DNA of 64,000 bases from contig NZ_JAINVF010000006.1 of assembly GCF_020400585.1 (NCBI RefSeq), forward strand, positions 307,628 to 371,627. The letters are read 5' to 3'. Shown here piece by piece: positions 1 through 8,302 of this stretch. Below the pieces are notes generated by a model. That model was not told the origin of the DNA and searched no databases. It saw only the letters and a program-made list of their open reading frames with translations. How positions within the stretch are numbered: position 1 is the stretch's first letter; every line of letters starts with the position of its first letter. The stretch is from Streptomyces sp. NK08204 (GTDB lineage Bacteria; Actinomycetota; Actinomycetes; Streptomycetales; Streptomycetaceae). The position numbers and the translations under genes were made by a program.

Positions 1-631
1 TCTGGCTCGGCGTGGCGAGGCCGGCGAAGTCCCGCAGCGCGAAGTGGTACGAGCGCAGCGGACCGTCCGCGCGCACGCCCTGGCGCCACTGCGCCTCCAG
101 TTCGGGAGTGCCGTGGTAGGGGTCGAGCGCCGACTGGGCCAGGACCAGCCGACCGCCGAGGCCGCGGCGTGCCCCTCCTCGGCCCTCGTCCTCCTCGCAG
201 TAGCAGCTGTCGACGATGTTCTCGGCCAGCAGCAGCTCACCGGCGGCGGTGAGGCGGTCCAGGTCGACCGCGCCGGGATGCTGGAGCACCACGGCCCGGC
301 CGAACTGGAAGCCTGCGAAGTCCCCGTGCCAGGCGGCCGGGAAGAGGTCCTCGGCACGGGCCCACGCCTCCAGGCGGCGGTCGATCTCCCGCACCTTCTC
401 CGGGTCGGCAGGCACAGCGGGCCGGTACAGCAGACCGGGGATCACCCCGGTGCGGCGGTGGGCCCGCAGGCTCCGGGCCAGGTTCGGGGGCCCGGGTAGT
501 GCATACGCCGTCGTGGACGGGGTCGTGGACAGGTCGGGTGCGGTCGTGGTCGCGGCGGGTGCGGTCGTGGACGGGTCGGGTGCGGTCGTGGACGGGATCG
601 CCGTTGTGGACGGGGTCGTGGTGGTGGTCAT
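1..631 (-). CDS. 2-methylisoborneol-type C11 terpene synthase, encapsulin cargo (3' part off the edge)
   Basis: About 210 N-terminal residues are visible; the gene runs off the left edge. The segment from VPADPEKVREIDRRLEAWA through ENIVDSCYCEE to LALDP-like LAQSALDPYHG aligns by eye with the Streptomyces coelicolor 2-methylisoborneol synthase family, which cyclises 2-methyl-geranyl diphosphate. The metal-binding Asp-rich motif is D141-S-C-Y-C-E-E instead of the usual DDCYCED. The first 40 residues are a Ser/Thr/Ala/Pro repeat tract, the position where this cargo class has a disordered shell-targeting segment. The ATG at 631 follows GGAG, 17 bases behind the shell gene stop, so the two are one operon. 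The NSE motif needed to confirm activity is outside the window. A related C11 cyclase such as 2-methylenebornane synthase is possible. Confidence 0.85.
   Translation of the reverse strand, partial: MTTTTTPSTTAIPSTTAPDPSTTAPAATTTAPDLSTTPSTTAYALPGPPNLARSLRAHRRTGVIPGLLYRPAVPADPEKVREIDRRLEAWARAEDLFPAAWHGDFAGFQFGRAVVLQHPGAVDLDRLTAAGELLLAENIVDSCYCEEDEGRGGARRGLGGRLVLAQSALDPYHGTPELEAQWRQGVRADGPLRSYHFALRDFAGLATPSQ
522..605. repeat. 21-bp tandem repeat, about four units, in the terpene synthase N-terminus
   Basis: Four in-register units of 21 bp (522-542, 543-563, 564-584, 585-605) of the type gtcgtggacgggtcgggtgcg. Read on the minus strand they encode the low-complexity tract STTAPDP/STTAPAA at the start of the terpene synthase. 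Shorter fragments of the unit flank both ends. The length is a multiple of three, so copy-number change would keep the frame. Confidence 0.85.
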
Positions 632-647
632 GTGATGCTCCGGGCCG

Positions 648-2090
648 TCATTCGGGGAGCCGTCCGACCTGGACGTTCTCCAGGATCCCGGCCGCGTCGG
701 GGACGAGGATGGCCAGCGAGTAGTAGGCGGTGACGAGGTAGTTGATGATCGCGGCCGAGTCGATGCCCATGAAACGGACGTTCAGGCCCGGCTGGTGTTC
801 CTCCGGGATCCCCGTCCGGTAGAGGCCGATCACGCCCTGGTCGGCCTCGCCGGTGCGCAGCGCGATGATGCTGCTGGTGTGGTCGTCGCTGACCGGGATC
901 TTGCTGCACGGGAAGATGGGCACGCCCCGCCAGGCCGGCACCTCGTGGCCGTCGACGTTCGTGGTGCCGGGCACCAGACCGCGCCGGTTGCACTGCCGGA
1001 AGAACGCGGCGATCGCCTTCGGATGGGCGAGGAACACCTTGGTCTTGCGCCGCATCGACAGCAGCTCGTCCATGTCGTCCGGGGTCGGAGGGCCGGTCAG
1101 GCTGCTGATCCGCTGCCCGTAGTCGACGTTGTGCAGCAGCCCGAACTCGCGGTTGTTGACGAGCTCCCACTCCTGGCGTTCGCGGATCTCCTCCACGGTC
1201 AGCCGGAGCTGCTGCGCGGTCTGGTCCATGGGGTCGTTGTAGAGGTCGGCGACCCGGGTGTGGACCCGCAGCACGGTCTGGGTGAGGGACAACTCGTATT
1301 CGCGCGGAGCGAGTTCGTAGTCCACGAAGCCACCGGACAGTGTCTGCTCGCCCACGTGGCCGGCCTGCACCGGCACCTCGGCCTCACCCTTGCGGTTCAT
1401 GGGCCTGCGCTGCCGCTCGACATAGGCCCGCAGATGGGCCGCGAGGGACGGCACCCGGCCGCTGAACTCCTGGACGGCGTTCCAGGGCAGCGACAGCACC
1501 ACGCCCGCTGTCTCGGCCCGCACCGAGGCCAGCCACAGTGGGTCGGACTGCCCGACCGCCTCGTCGCCCATCTGGTCGCCGTCGGTGACGACCCCGATGA
1601 TCTCCTCGTCGCCGTACTTGCCGTTGGTGAACCGGGTGAAGCGGCCGTGGACGACGAGGTACGCCTCCGTGACGGGCTGGCCCGCCTCGAACAGCACCTG
1701 ACCGGCGCGCACCTCACGGGGCTGGAAGCGGGCGGCGATCTCCCGCAGGACGTCGGTGTCGGGGTAGCCGCGCAGGATCGGCAGTTCGGTCAGCGTCTCG
1801 GGAATGACCCGGATGTCGTCGGCGCCGTTCTGCTCGAAGTGCACCCGGCCGCGTCCGGTGCGCAGCTGGAGACGGCGGTTGACCCGGTAGGTGCCGCCCC
1901 TGACATCCACCCAGGGCAGGGTCTTCAGCAGCCATCGAGAGGTGATGGCCTGCATCTGTGGTTCTGACTTGGTGGTCGTGGCGAGCTGGCGTGCCGCCCG
2001 GGTGCTCAGACTGGTGAGCTGTCCGTCGGCCGTGGGGTCGGGGGCGGGATCGTCGACGGCGGAACCGGTGGCGCCCTGCGGTGTGGACAC
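648..2090 (-). CDS. eshA: family 2B encapsulin shell protein with cyclic-nucleotide-binding domain (EshA-like)
   Basis: 480 residues. After a disordered N-arm (about 1-45), residues about 95-215 form a cNMP-binding beta-roll ([20 protein letters not shown], then [14 protein letters not shown]). From about 225 to the end lies the HK97-fold shell domain ([43 protein letters not shown]-like [12 protein letters not shown]). This is the architecture of EshA-type family 2B encapsulins, which self-assemble into a protein compartment and load a terpene cyclase encoded next door, as here. The GTG at 2090 is preferred over an upstream ATG because a perfect TGGAGGGAAT ribosome site sits just before it and the upstream 32 residues look non-coding. 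Whether the cNMP domain binds a ligand cannot be judged from sequence. The gene symbol is by family resemblance. Confidence 0.9.
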   Translation of the reverse strand: MSTPQGATGSAVDDPAPDPTADGQLTSLSTRAARQLATTTKSEPQMQAITSRWLLKTLPWVDVRGGTYRVNRRLQLRTGRGRVHFEQNGADDIRVIPETLTELPILRGYPDTDVLREIAARFQPREVRAGQVLFEAGQPVTEAYLVVHGRFTRFTNGKYGDEEIIGVVTDGDQMGDEAVGQSDPLWLASVRAETAGVVLSLPWNAVQEFSGRVPSLAAHLRAYVERQRRPMNRKGEAEVPVQAGHVGEQTLSGGFVDYELAPREYELSLTQTVLRVHTRVADLYNDPMDQTAQQLRLTVEEIRERQEWELVNNREFGLLHNVDYGQRISSLTGPPTPDDMDELLSMRRKTKVFLAHPKAIAAFFRQCNRRGLVPGTTNVDGHEVPAWRGVPIFPCSKIPVSDDHTSSIIALRTGEADQGVIGLYRTGIPEEHQPGLNVRFMGIDSAAIINYLVTAYYSLAILVPDAAGILENVQVGRLPE

Positions 2091-2310
2091 ATTCCCTCCA
2101 GCTGAGCGGTGAACGGGTGTGAGCGGACAGGAGTGACCGGATCGGTCGGTGGTGAACGTGTTGGCCGTGTGCCTGAATCCACCCAAACAGGCCTGGTGGG
2201 GGCTGCGGTACGGCGTGAAAGGGGCGGATCGGCACCCCGGGAGTCGTAAACCTGCCCTGGGGGGCGCGGACGGCCGGCGGCCCGCCCGCGCGCCGGTGGG
2301 CTGCTTCCGC

Positions 2311-2372
2311 GAGCCGGGTGAGCGAGCCGGGTGAGCGGGCCGGGTGAGCGGGCCGGGTGAGCGGGCCGGGGA
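2311..2372. repeat. 13-bp tandem repeat, about 4.7 units
   Basis: Units gagccgggtgagc twice, then gggccgggtgagc twice, then a partial copy, in the 287-bp gap between the encapsulin start and the end of the dehydrogenase gene. It ends a few bases from the dehydrogenase stop codon. The rest of the gap should hold the encapsulin operon promoter, but I cannot place one with confidence. Confidence 0.85.
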
Positions 2373-2377
2373 CGGGC

Positions 2378-3385
2378 TCAGGACAGGTCGTTCACCAGCA
2401 CGGCCGCCCCGTCGAAGCGGTCGGCCTTGAGGTCCGCCAGCGCCCTGGGAGCCTCGGACAGCGGATAGGCGTGCGTGGTCGCGTGGACACCGTACTGGGC
2501 GGCCAGGGAGAGGAACTCCCGTCCGTCCGCACGGGTGTTGGAGGTGACGCTGCGCAGCTCCCGCTCGTAGAACAGCTCGCTCTCGTAGTGCAGGGGCGGT
2601 ACGTCGCTCAGGTGGATCCCCGCGATCACCAGCACCCCTCCCCGGTCGAGGGCGCGCAGCGCGACCGGGACCAGCTCACCTGCCGGGGCGAACAGGATCG
2701 CCGCGTCCAGCGGCTCCGGCGGCGGCCCGGGAAGGTCGTGTGCGGAGGCGGCGCCCAGCTCCAGCGCCAGCCGCCGGGCCGCGGCGCCCCGGGTGACCAC
2801 GTGCACCCTGGCCCCCTCGGCGAGCGCCACCTGCGCGCACAGATGGGCGCTGCCCCCGAAGCCGTACAGGCCCAGCCGGCCGCCGGCCGGCAGCCCGGCG
2901 CGGCGCAGCGCACGGTGGCCGATGATCCCCGCGCACAGCAGCGGCGCCGCCGCCACGTCGTCCAGGGCCCCGGGCATCCGGTAGGCGAAGCCGGCCGGGA
3001 CGGTGGTGTACTCGGCGTACCCTCCGTCGGCGTCCCAGCCGGTGTACCGCGAGCCCGGGCACAGGTTCTCGGCGCCCCGCGCACAGTACGAGCACACCCC
3101 GTCGGTGTGCCGCAGCCAGGCCACGCCCACCCGGTCGCCCCCCGTGAAGTCCTGGACCCCGGCCCCGGCCCCAGCGACCACGCCGACGACCTCATGGCCG
3201 GGTGTCACCCCGGCCCGGTGCACCGGCAGGTCGCCCTCGGTGACGTGCAGATCGGTCCGGCACACCCCGCAGGTCCGCACGCGCACCAGCAACTCGTCCG
3301 GCCCGGGCACCGGAACCGGCCGCTCCACGAGCCGGAGGGGTCCGTCCTCGACCGGCCCCGGCCGCACCACCGACCACGCCCGCAT
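2378..3385 (-). CDS. zinc-dependent alcohol dehydrogenase family protein
   Basis: 335 residues of the medium-chain dehydrogenase/reductase superfamily. Visible are the catalytic zinc site (C39-G-V-C42-R-T-D and G63-H64-E65-VVGVV), the structural-zinc cysteine cluster [15 protein letters not shown], and a Rossmann segment [19 protein letters not shown]. The cofactor-binding glycines read GFGGSAH rather than classic GxGxxG. The family oxidises alcohols or reduces aldehydes with NAD(P)H; the substrate cannot be told, although AdhA-type enzymes of this shape prefer simple alcohols. The start ATG at 3385 follows GGCGGAGGACGCC; the frame is open further upstream but only through a repetitive EGRE-type tract. 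It is divergent from the VOC gene at 3672. Confidence 0.88.
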   Translation of the reverse strand: MRAWSVVRPGPVEDGPLRLVERPVPVPGPDELLVRVRTCGVCRTDLHVTEGDLPVHRAGVTPGHEVVGVVAGAGAGVQDFTGGDRVGVAWLRHTDGVCSYCARGAENLCPGSRYTGWDADGGYAEYTTVPAGFAYRMPGALDDVAAAPLLCAGIIGHRALRRAGLPAGGRLGLYGFGGSAHLCAQVALAEGARVHVVTRGAAARRLALELGAASAHDLPGPPPEPLDAAILFAPAGELVPVALRALDRGGVLVIAGIHLSDVPPLHYESELFYERELRSVTSNTRADGREFLSLAAQYGVHATTHAYPLSEAPRALADLKADRFDGAAVLVNDLS

Positions 3386-3404
3386 GGCGTCCTCCGCCTT
3401 CCTT

Positions 3405-3510
3405 CGCGTCCTTGGCCCGTCCCTTCGTGTCTTCGGCCGTCCCTTCCGTCCCTCGGCGGTCCCTTCCCGTCCCTCGGGGGTTGCTTCCCGTCCCTCGGCC
3501 CCGTGCGCGT
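3405..3510. repeat. imperfect cgtcccttcggg-type repeat tract upstream of the dehydrogenase
   Basis: Degenerate repeats of cgtcccttc/cgtccctcgg fill about 100 bases between the dehydrogenase start and the divergent VOC gene. Read on the minus strand they give an open [16 protein letters not shown] peptide in frame with the dehydrogenase, which I take to be non-coding because a good ribosome site lies after it. Confidence 0.55.
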
Positions 3511-3671
3511 CTTGCGGTCGACCCCTCGTGACCCTCCGGCGGACCGGGCCGGTCGTCGCCCGCATCCCCAGTGTCCGCCGCGCACCCGTTCACCGCGCGG
3601 GCGGACGGCGGGCTGGCTAGCGTGAACAACCGGGGCAGAACCGACCGGCAGACAGACCAGGAGGCCGCGCC

Positions 3672-4466
3672 ATGGCCGTGCTACCCGAAGGAGCCCCCTG
3701 CTGGGCCGACGCGATGTTCAGCGACGTCGAAGGGGCCAGGAACTTCTACGGAGAGGTCCTCGGCTGGACCTTCGGCGAGGCCGCGTCGGAGTACGGCAAC
3801 TACACCCAGGCTTATGCGGACGGCAAGGCGGTGGCCGCCGTGGTCCCGCCCGTGCCCGGCCAGGAGGGCCAGTCGCAGTGGTGCCTGTACTTCGCCTCGC
3901 CGGACGCCGCCGCGACCGCCGCGAAGATCAGGGAGAACGGCGGCGAGGTGCTGATGGAGCCGATGCAGGTCGGTGACTTCGGCACGATGTGCCTGGCCCG
4001 GGAACCCGGCGGAGCCGTGTTCGGCGTCTGGCAGGCGGGCACCCACGAGGGGTTCGAGGCGACGGCGGTGCCCGGTGCCTACAACTGGGCCGAGATCTTC
4101 ACCCGCGACCCCGAGCGGACGGACGCGTTCCTCACCGCCGTCTTCCCCTACACCGTGAAGCAGCTCGAGGACGACGGGGTCGACTTCCGGGTCTTCGACA
4201 TCGGCGACGACACGGTCCTCGGCCGGATGCGGATGACCGAGGAGTTCCCGCCCGAGGTCCCGTCGTACATCAACGTGTACTTCGGCGTGAGCGACTGCGA
4301 CGAGGCCGTCGCCCGGGCCACCAAACTCGGCGCCGTATTGCGCTTCGGGCCCACGAGCAGCCCCTTCGGGCGGTTCGCGGCGCTCAGCGACCCGCAGGGT
4401 GCGAACTTCTCGGTGATCGACGTCACGACCACCGAGGGCGAGATCCCGAGGTTCGCGGAGGCCTGA
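3672..4466 (+). CDS. two-domain VOC (glyoxalase/bleomycin-resistance fold) family protein
   Basis: 264 residues made of two VOC modules. The first begins PCWADAMFSDVEGARNFYGEVLGW and ends EPGGAVFGVWQ; the second begins GAYNWAEIFTRDPERTDAFLTAVFPY and ends DPQGANFSVIDV. This doubled form is common in actinobacteria and is often annotated as a CFP30B/27-kDa-antigen-like hydroxylase. Its substrate is unknown. The ATG follows AGGAGG with eight intervening bases. The stop codon is part of a strong hairpin. Function is not predictable beyond the fold. Confidence 0.88.
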   Translation: MAVLPEGAPCWADAMFSDVEGARNFYGEVLGWTFGEAASEYGNYTQAYADGKAVAAVVPPVPGQEGQSQWCLYFASPDAAATAAKIRENGGEVLMEPMQVGDFGTMCLAREPGGAVFGVWQAGTHEGFEATAVPGAYNWAEIFTRDPERTDAFLTAVFPYTVKQLEDDGVDFRVFDIGDDTVLGRMRMTEEFPPEVPSYINVYFGVSDCDEAVARATKLGAVLRFGPTSSPFGRFAALSDPQGANFSVIDVTTTEGEIPRFAEA

Positions 4467-4502
4467 CCGGGGGCCGGCCCCGGGCCGGACCGGCCCCCGG
4501 TC
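4465..4502. terminator. GC-rich terminator hairpin overlapping the VOC stop codon
   Basis: A perfect 13-bp stem (4465-4477 with 4490-4502, gaccgggggccgg) and a 12-base loop. It lacks a T-run, as is usual in Streptomyces, and separates the VOC gene from the RNase H gene only 10 bases further on. Confidence 0.75.
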
Positions 4503-4512
4503 AGGCCATGGC

Positions 4513-5208
4513 ATGATCGAGCACATGCGTGAACGTGTGGTGGCCGCGTGCGACGGGGCTTCGAAGGGAAACCCCGGACCGGCCGGATGGGCATGGGTGG
4601 TCTCGGACGACGAGGGGACACCGGCCCGCTGGGAGGCCGGTCCGCTCGGCCGGGCCACCAATAACGTGGCCGAGCTGACGGCGCTGGAGCGGCTGCTCGA
4701 GGCCGTCGACCCGGAGGTGCCGCTGGAGGTCCGGATGGACTCCCAGTACGCGATGAAGGCCGTCACCAGCTGGCTGCCCGGCTGGAAGCGCAACGGCTGG
4801 AAGACGTCCGCCGGCAAGCCGGTCGCCAACCAGGAGCTGGTGGTACGCATCGACGCGCTCCTCGACGGTCGCACCGTCGAGTTCCGGTACGTCCCCGCCC
4901 ATCAGGTCGACGGCGACCCGCTGAACGACTTCGCCGACCGCGCGGCCAGCCGAGCGGCCTCAGTCCAGGAGGCGGCCGGCAGTGCGCTCGGCTCGCCCGA
5001 GCCGCCGCCGTCGCCCGACACCCCGAAGGCGGCGGCCCCGCGCCGGAAGGCGCCGTCCCGCCGCACCGGCGGCGCGGCGTCCTCGCGCACCATCAAGGCG
5101 AAGTTCCCCGGTCGCTGCCTGTGCGGCCGTTCCTACGTCGCGGGCGAGCCCATCGCCAAGAACGCGCAGGGCTGGGGCCACCCGGAGTGCCGTACCGCCG
5201 AGGCCTGA
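4513..5208 (+). CDS. ribonuclease HI with C-terminal Cys/His extension
   Basis: 231 residues. Residues 1-150 are an RNase HI domain that cuts the RNA strand of RNA-DNA hybrids; the four metal-binding acids are visible as D14 (ACDGASKGN), E54 (NNVAEL), D76 (MDSQY) and D142 (NDFADRA), with H130 in the active-site loop. A Pro/Ala-rich linker (about 152-195) joins it to a basic tail with GRCLCGRSYVAGE and GWGHPEC, a likely C-x-C...H-x2-C metal-binding or nucleic-acid-binding knuckle. ATG 4513 and ATG 4525 are both possible starts; neither has a strong ribosome site. Substrate acids are all intact, so it should be active. Confidence 0.88.
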   Translation: MIEHMRERVVAACDGASKGNPGPAGWAWVVSDDEGTPARWEAGPLGRATNNVAELTALERLLEAVDPEVPLEVRMDSQYAMKAVTSWLPGWKRNGWKTSAGKPVANQELVVRIDALLDGRTVEFRYVPAHQVDGDPLNDFADRAASRAASVQEAAGSALGSPEPPPSPDTPKAAAPRRKAPSRRTGGAASSRTIKAKFPGRCLCGRSYVAGEPIAKNAQGWGHPECRTAEA

Positions 5209-5739
5209 CCCAGACCGGGTCCGACCGACGGGGGTCCGACCGACGGCGGTCCGACCGGGGCGCCGGTCAGGAGCCGAAGGTGCAGAACGCCCTGTGGTCG
5301 GTCGAGCAGGCCGACGGGGCGCACGCCGTTCCACGGCTTCCTCGTGTCGTTCAGGTCCACCGCGCCCCGGGTTCCGCCGGCCGGCACGTACGCGGCCTCG
5401 GGGTGTCGGACCTGCTGCTCGGCCGACAACTCGTCGACACAGGCGTGGTGCGGCCAGAACGCCGGGTGCGGCTACGGCTGCAGCGGCACGCACGGCACCT
5501 GCGTCGTCGAACGTTCCCGGAGACCCTCACCGACCTCGGCCTGGACCGGGCGGGCGGGCGAGGCCGACGGACCGGCGCTGCCGGAGAAGCTCTTCGCCGG
5601 CGTCCTGGAGGGTCATCCGCTCGTCTGCCGCCCCGGCGCACCGGAAGTCCGGGCGGGGGCCCACGCCATGCCGGCCGGGGCTCGTCCCTCCCTGGAGGAG
5701 CCGGCCGTACCTGACCGCGGACGGCACCGACACCTACGG
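5209..5739. other. gene-free stretch with fragmentary coding signal
   Basis: No intact gene supported. Near 5218-5260 there are three copies of a ggtccgaccgac-type 15-bp repeat. On the minus strand at about 5290-5460 a coding-like peptide (FWPHHACVDELSAEQQVRHPE, then DLNDTRKPWNGVRPVG) loses its frame, and a different frame then ends ...CSTDHRAFCTFGS at a stop near 5268. This pattern fits a decayed secreted Cys-containing protein, but I cannot name a family. Confidence 0.35.
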
Positions 5740-5740
5740 T

Positions 5741-5794
5741 CGGCTGCGCCCCTGCGACCGGCTGCGCCCCTGCGACCGGCCGCGCCCCTCCGGC
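5741..5794. repeat. 18-bp tandem repeat, three units
   Basis: Two identical units cggctgcgcccctgcgac (5741-5758, 5759-5776) and a diverged third (5777-5794). Confidence 0.8.
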
Positions 5795-5796
5795 CG

Positions 5797-6035
5797 GCTG
5801 CTCGCCGAGGCGTTCCACAAAGGTTCGGCGGGTGCATGTGCCGCTTCGTCGGAGCTGCGCGAGTCGATGCCGACGGTGTCGGCGCTCGGCGACCGGGTCA
5901 CGTCGGCGCTGACCGCCGTCGCCCTTGCACCCGCCTTCGACGGCATCCGGGACCACGCCATGCGCACCTGCCTGGCGGCCCTGGAGACGAACTTCGCCTG
6001 CGAGTCCATGGAGGGACGTCGTCGGTGGGTGGCGC
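5797..6035 (+). pseudogene. unidentified coding-like fragment
   Basis: One plus-strand frame shows strong third-position G/C bias and a protein-like sequence (LLAEAFHKG, SELRESMPTVSALGDRVTSA, FDGIRDHAMRTCLAALE) but has no start with a ribosome site and runs into the exporter gene out of frame. It looks like an interior or 3' piece of a lost gene. I do not recognise the family. Confidence 0.3.
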
Positions 6036-6054
6036 AATCGGTACGGAGAGCTTG

Positions 6055-6096
6055 GGTGAATGGTCATTCACCGGATAAGGTGAATTGTTATTCACC
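6055..6096. promoter_or_regulatory. double palindromic operator in front of the exporter gene
   Basis: Two near-identical inverted repeats, GGTGAATGGTCATTCACC (6055-6072) and GGTGAATTGTTATTCACC (6079-6096), each with perfect 7-bp arms and a 4-bp spacer, centres 24 bp apart. They lie 31 bases before the preferred start codon. The TetR protein encoded at the end of the operon is the obvious candidate ligand. Confidence 0.85.
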
Positions 6097-6126
6097 ATGT
6101 CTCCCGTGCCGTCCGCAGGAGTGCCG

Positions 6127-7656
6127 ATGGACCAGCCCGCCCCGATATCCCGTCCGACGTCCCAGCCGCCCGGAGGACCCGCCGTGGAGCCCCGGCTGCG
6201 GGACCGGCTGACCATCCCGGTGCTGGCGTCGGGCGGCATCCTCATGGCGGTCATGCAGACGGTGGTCGTCCCCCTCCTGCCGGACCTGCCCCGGCTGACC
6301 GGGGCGTCCCCGGCTGCCGTCTCCTGGACGGTCACCGCGACCCTGCTGTCCGGCGCCGTCCTCACCCCGGTCCTCGGCCGCGCCGGCGACATGTACGGAA
6401 AGCGCCGGGTGCTCACGGCCGCGCTCGCTCTGATGACCGTCGGATCCGTGCTGTGCGCGCTCTCCTCCGACATCGGCGTACTCATCACCGCCCGCGCGCT
6501 GCAGGGCGCCGCAGCCTCCGTCGTACCGCTGTCCATCAGCATCCTGCGCGACGAGCTGCCCCCCGAGCGCCGGGGCTCGGCTGTGGCCCTGATGAGTTCC
6601 ACGGTCGGTATCGGTGCCGCCCTCGGCCTGCCGCTGGCCGCGCTGGTCGTGCAGTACGCCGACTGGCACACCATGTTCTGGCTGACCGGCGCCCTGGGCG
6701 CCCTGGGCACGACGGCCACCTGGTGGGCGGTCAGGGAGTCGCCCGTGCGCGAGCCCGGCCGCTTCGACGTCCTGGGCGCGCTGGGACTGTCCGTCGCACT
6801 GGTGTGCCTGCTCCTCGGCGTCTCCCAGGGCGGCCAGTGGGGCTGGGACAGCCCGCGGATCCTCGGGCTGTTCCTCGGCGCGGCCGTCGTCCTCGCCCTG
6901 TGGTGGCGGCAGCAACTGCGTGCCGAGCGGCCCCTGGTCGACCTGCACCTGGCGACCCGGCCGCGGGTGGGCCTGTCGCATGTGGCGGCCCTGCTGACCG
7001 GGTTCGCCTTCTACGCCAACTCGCTGGTGACCGCCCAGCTGGTGCAGGCGCCCAAGGCCACCGGATACGGCCTCGGTCTGTCCATCGTCGCCACCGGTCT
7101 GTGTCTGCTGCCCGGCGGCGTCACCATGCTCCTGTTCTCGCCGCTCTCGGCCCGGATCTCCGCCGCCCGCGGCCCGCGGATCACGCTCGCCCTGGGTGCC
7201 GCCGTCATCGCCTGCGGCTACGCGGTGCGCATCGCCGACAGCCGCGACCTGTGGATGGTCATCCTGGGTGCCACGGTGGTGTCGACCGGTACGACCCTGG
7301 CCTACTCGGCGCTGCCGACCTTGATCCTGCGCGCCGTACCGGCCGGGCAGACCGCCTCCGCCAACGGCGTCAACGTCCTGATGCGCACCATCGGCCAGGC
7401 CACCTCCAGCGCGGCCGTCGCCGCGGTCCTCGTCCACCACAGCAGCTCGCTCGGCAGCCCAGCAGCCGGCGTCCCGGTGCCCACGCTGCACGGTTACCTG
7501 CTGGCCTTCGCCATGGCCGGCGCCGTGGCCCTCGCGGCCTGTGCCGCGGCCCTGACCATCCCCGGCGACACTCCCTCCGGCACCCCGTCCGACGCCACCC
7601 GGCGCGCCCGGAGCGGCACCCGGGGTGCCCGCGACGGGGCGATGGAGGGAGCATGA
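6127..7656 (+). CDS. MFS multidrug efflux transporter, DHA2 (14-TM) type
   Basis: 509 residues with about 14 hydrophobic spans. The MFS signature between TM2 and TM3 is visible as GRAGDMYGKRRVL, and the TM5 antiporter-like region as STVGIGAALGLPLAAL. The family exports lipophilic drugs or antibiotics in exchange for protons. ATG 6127 follows GCAGGAG with good spacing and is chosen over ATG 6097, which abuts the operator and has no ribosome site. The stop overlaps the start of the downstream TetR gene, so exporter and repressor are co-transcribed and probably self-limiting. Confidence 0.88.
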   Translation: MDQPAPISRPTSQPPGGPAVEPRLRDRLTIPVLASGGILMAVMQTVVVPLLPDLPRLTGASPAAVSWTVTATLLSGAVLTPVLGRAGDMYGKRRVLTAALALMTVGSVLCALSSDIGVLITARALQGAAASVVPLSISILRDELPPERRGSAVALMSSTVGIGAALGLPLAALVVQYADWHTMFWLTGALGALGTTATWWAVRESPVREPGRFDVLGALGLSVALVCLLLGVSQGGQWGWDSPRILGLFLGAAVVLALWWRQQLRAERPLVDLHLATRPRVGLSHVAALLTGFAFYANSLVTAQLVQAPKATGYGLGLSIVATGLCLLPGGVTMLLFSPLSARISAARGPRITLALGAAVIACGYAVRIADSRDLWMVILGATVVSTGTTLAYSALPTLILRAVPAGQTASANGVNVLMRTIGQATSSAAVAAVLVHHSSSLGSPAAGVPVPTLHGYLLAFAMAGAVALAACAAALTIPGDTPSGTPSDATRRARSGTRGARDGAMEGA

Positions 7657-8249
7657 GTGCCGTGAGCACCCCACCCGCCCCCGAAGCGCCCGCCTCGGCG
7701 CGCCGTGACGCCGAGGCCACCAAGGCCGCCATCCTCAAGGCCACCCGGTACCTGCTGGCCCGGCACGCACGCGCCGACATCACCCTCAAGGCGGTCGCCG
7801 AACGGGCCGGTGTCAGCCCCCCGTTGATCCTGAAGTACTTCGGCAACAAGGACGCCCTGCTCGCCCGTGTGATGTCCTTCCACACCGACGCCGACGCCCT
7901 GCTGGACGCGCCGCTGGCCGACCTCGGCCGGCACATGGTCCGGCACGTCCTGTCCAGCCAGCGCGAACAGGGCACCGACCCGTTGCTGCGCATCGCCTTC
8001 GCCCCGCTGCACGGCGACCACGGCGACGTCGTGCGTGCCAACTTCCGTGCCCAGGTCACCGAGCGGCTCGCCGCCCGGCTCACCGGCCCCGACCCGGGAC
8101 TGCGCGCCGAACTCGCCGTCGCCGGGCTCCTCGGCCTCGGCGTGATGTACGGCATTGCCCGCGGCCCGCACCTGCGCGAGACCGACGTCGAGGCCATCAC
8201 GGACCGCTACGGCCCACTCGTCCAGGCACAGTTGACGCCCGGGGGCTGA
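7653..8249 (+). CDS. TetR family repressor of the upstream exporter
   Basis: 198 residues. The N-terminal helix-turn-helix is visible (ATKAAILKATRYLLARHA, then ADITLKAVAERAGVSPPLILKYFGNKDALL). The C-terminal ligand domain is all-helical and unassigned, resembling TetR_C in actinobacterial efflux regulators. The ATG overlaps the exporter stop (ATGA) with GGAGGGA upstream, so translation is coupled. Its probable targets are the paired GGTGAAT palindromes at 6055-6096; an inducer drug would release it. Confidence 0.88.
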   Translation: MSAVSTPPAPEAPASARRDAEATKAAILKATRYLLARHARADITLKAVAERAGVSPPLILKYFGNKDALLARVMSFHTDADALLDAPLADLGRHMVRHVLSSQREQGTDPLLRIAFAPLHGDHGDVVRANFRAQVTERLAARLTGPDPGLRAELAVAGLLGLGVMYGIARGPHLRETDVEAITDRYGPLVQAQLTPGG

Positions 8250-8281
8250 CCCGGCGCCGACAGCCGGTGCGGCCATCGGGC

Positions 8282-8302
8282 GGGCGTTCCGTTTGAACGC
8301 CC
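8282..8302. terminator. hairpin after the exporter/TetR operon
   Basis: Perfect 8-bp arms GGGCGTTC/GAACGCCC with loop CGTTT, 33 bases past the TetR stop. It has no T-run and could instead be an operator for the next gene. Confidence 0.5.

Noticed and set aside
4982..6211. Continuous 409-codon plus-strand frame from RNase H into the exporter
   Set aside because: It begins inside the RNase H gene in another frame; only its interior (about 5797-6035) looks coding, so it is listed as a fragment.
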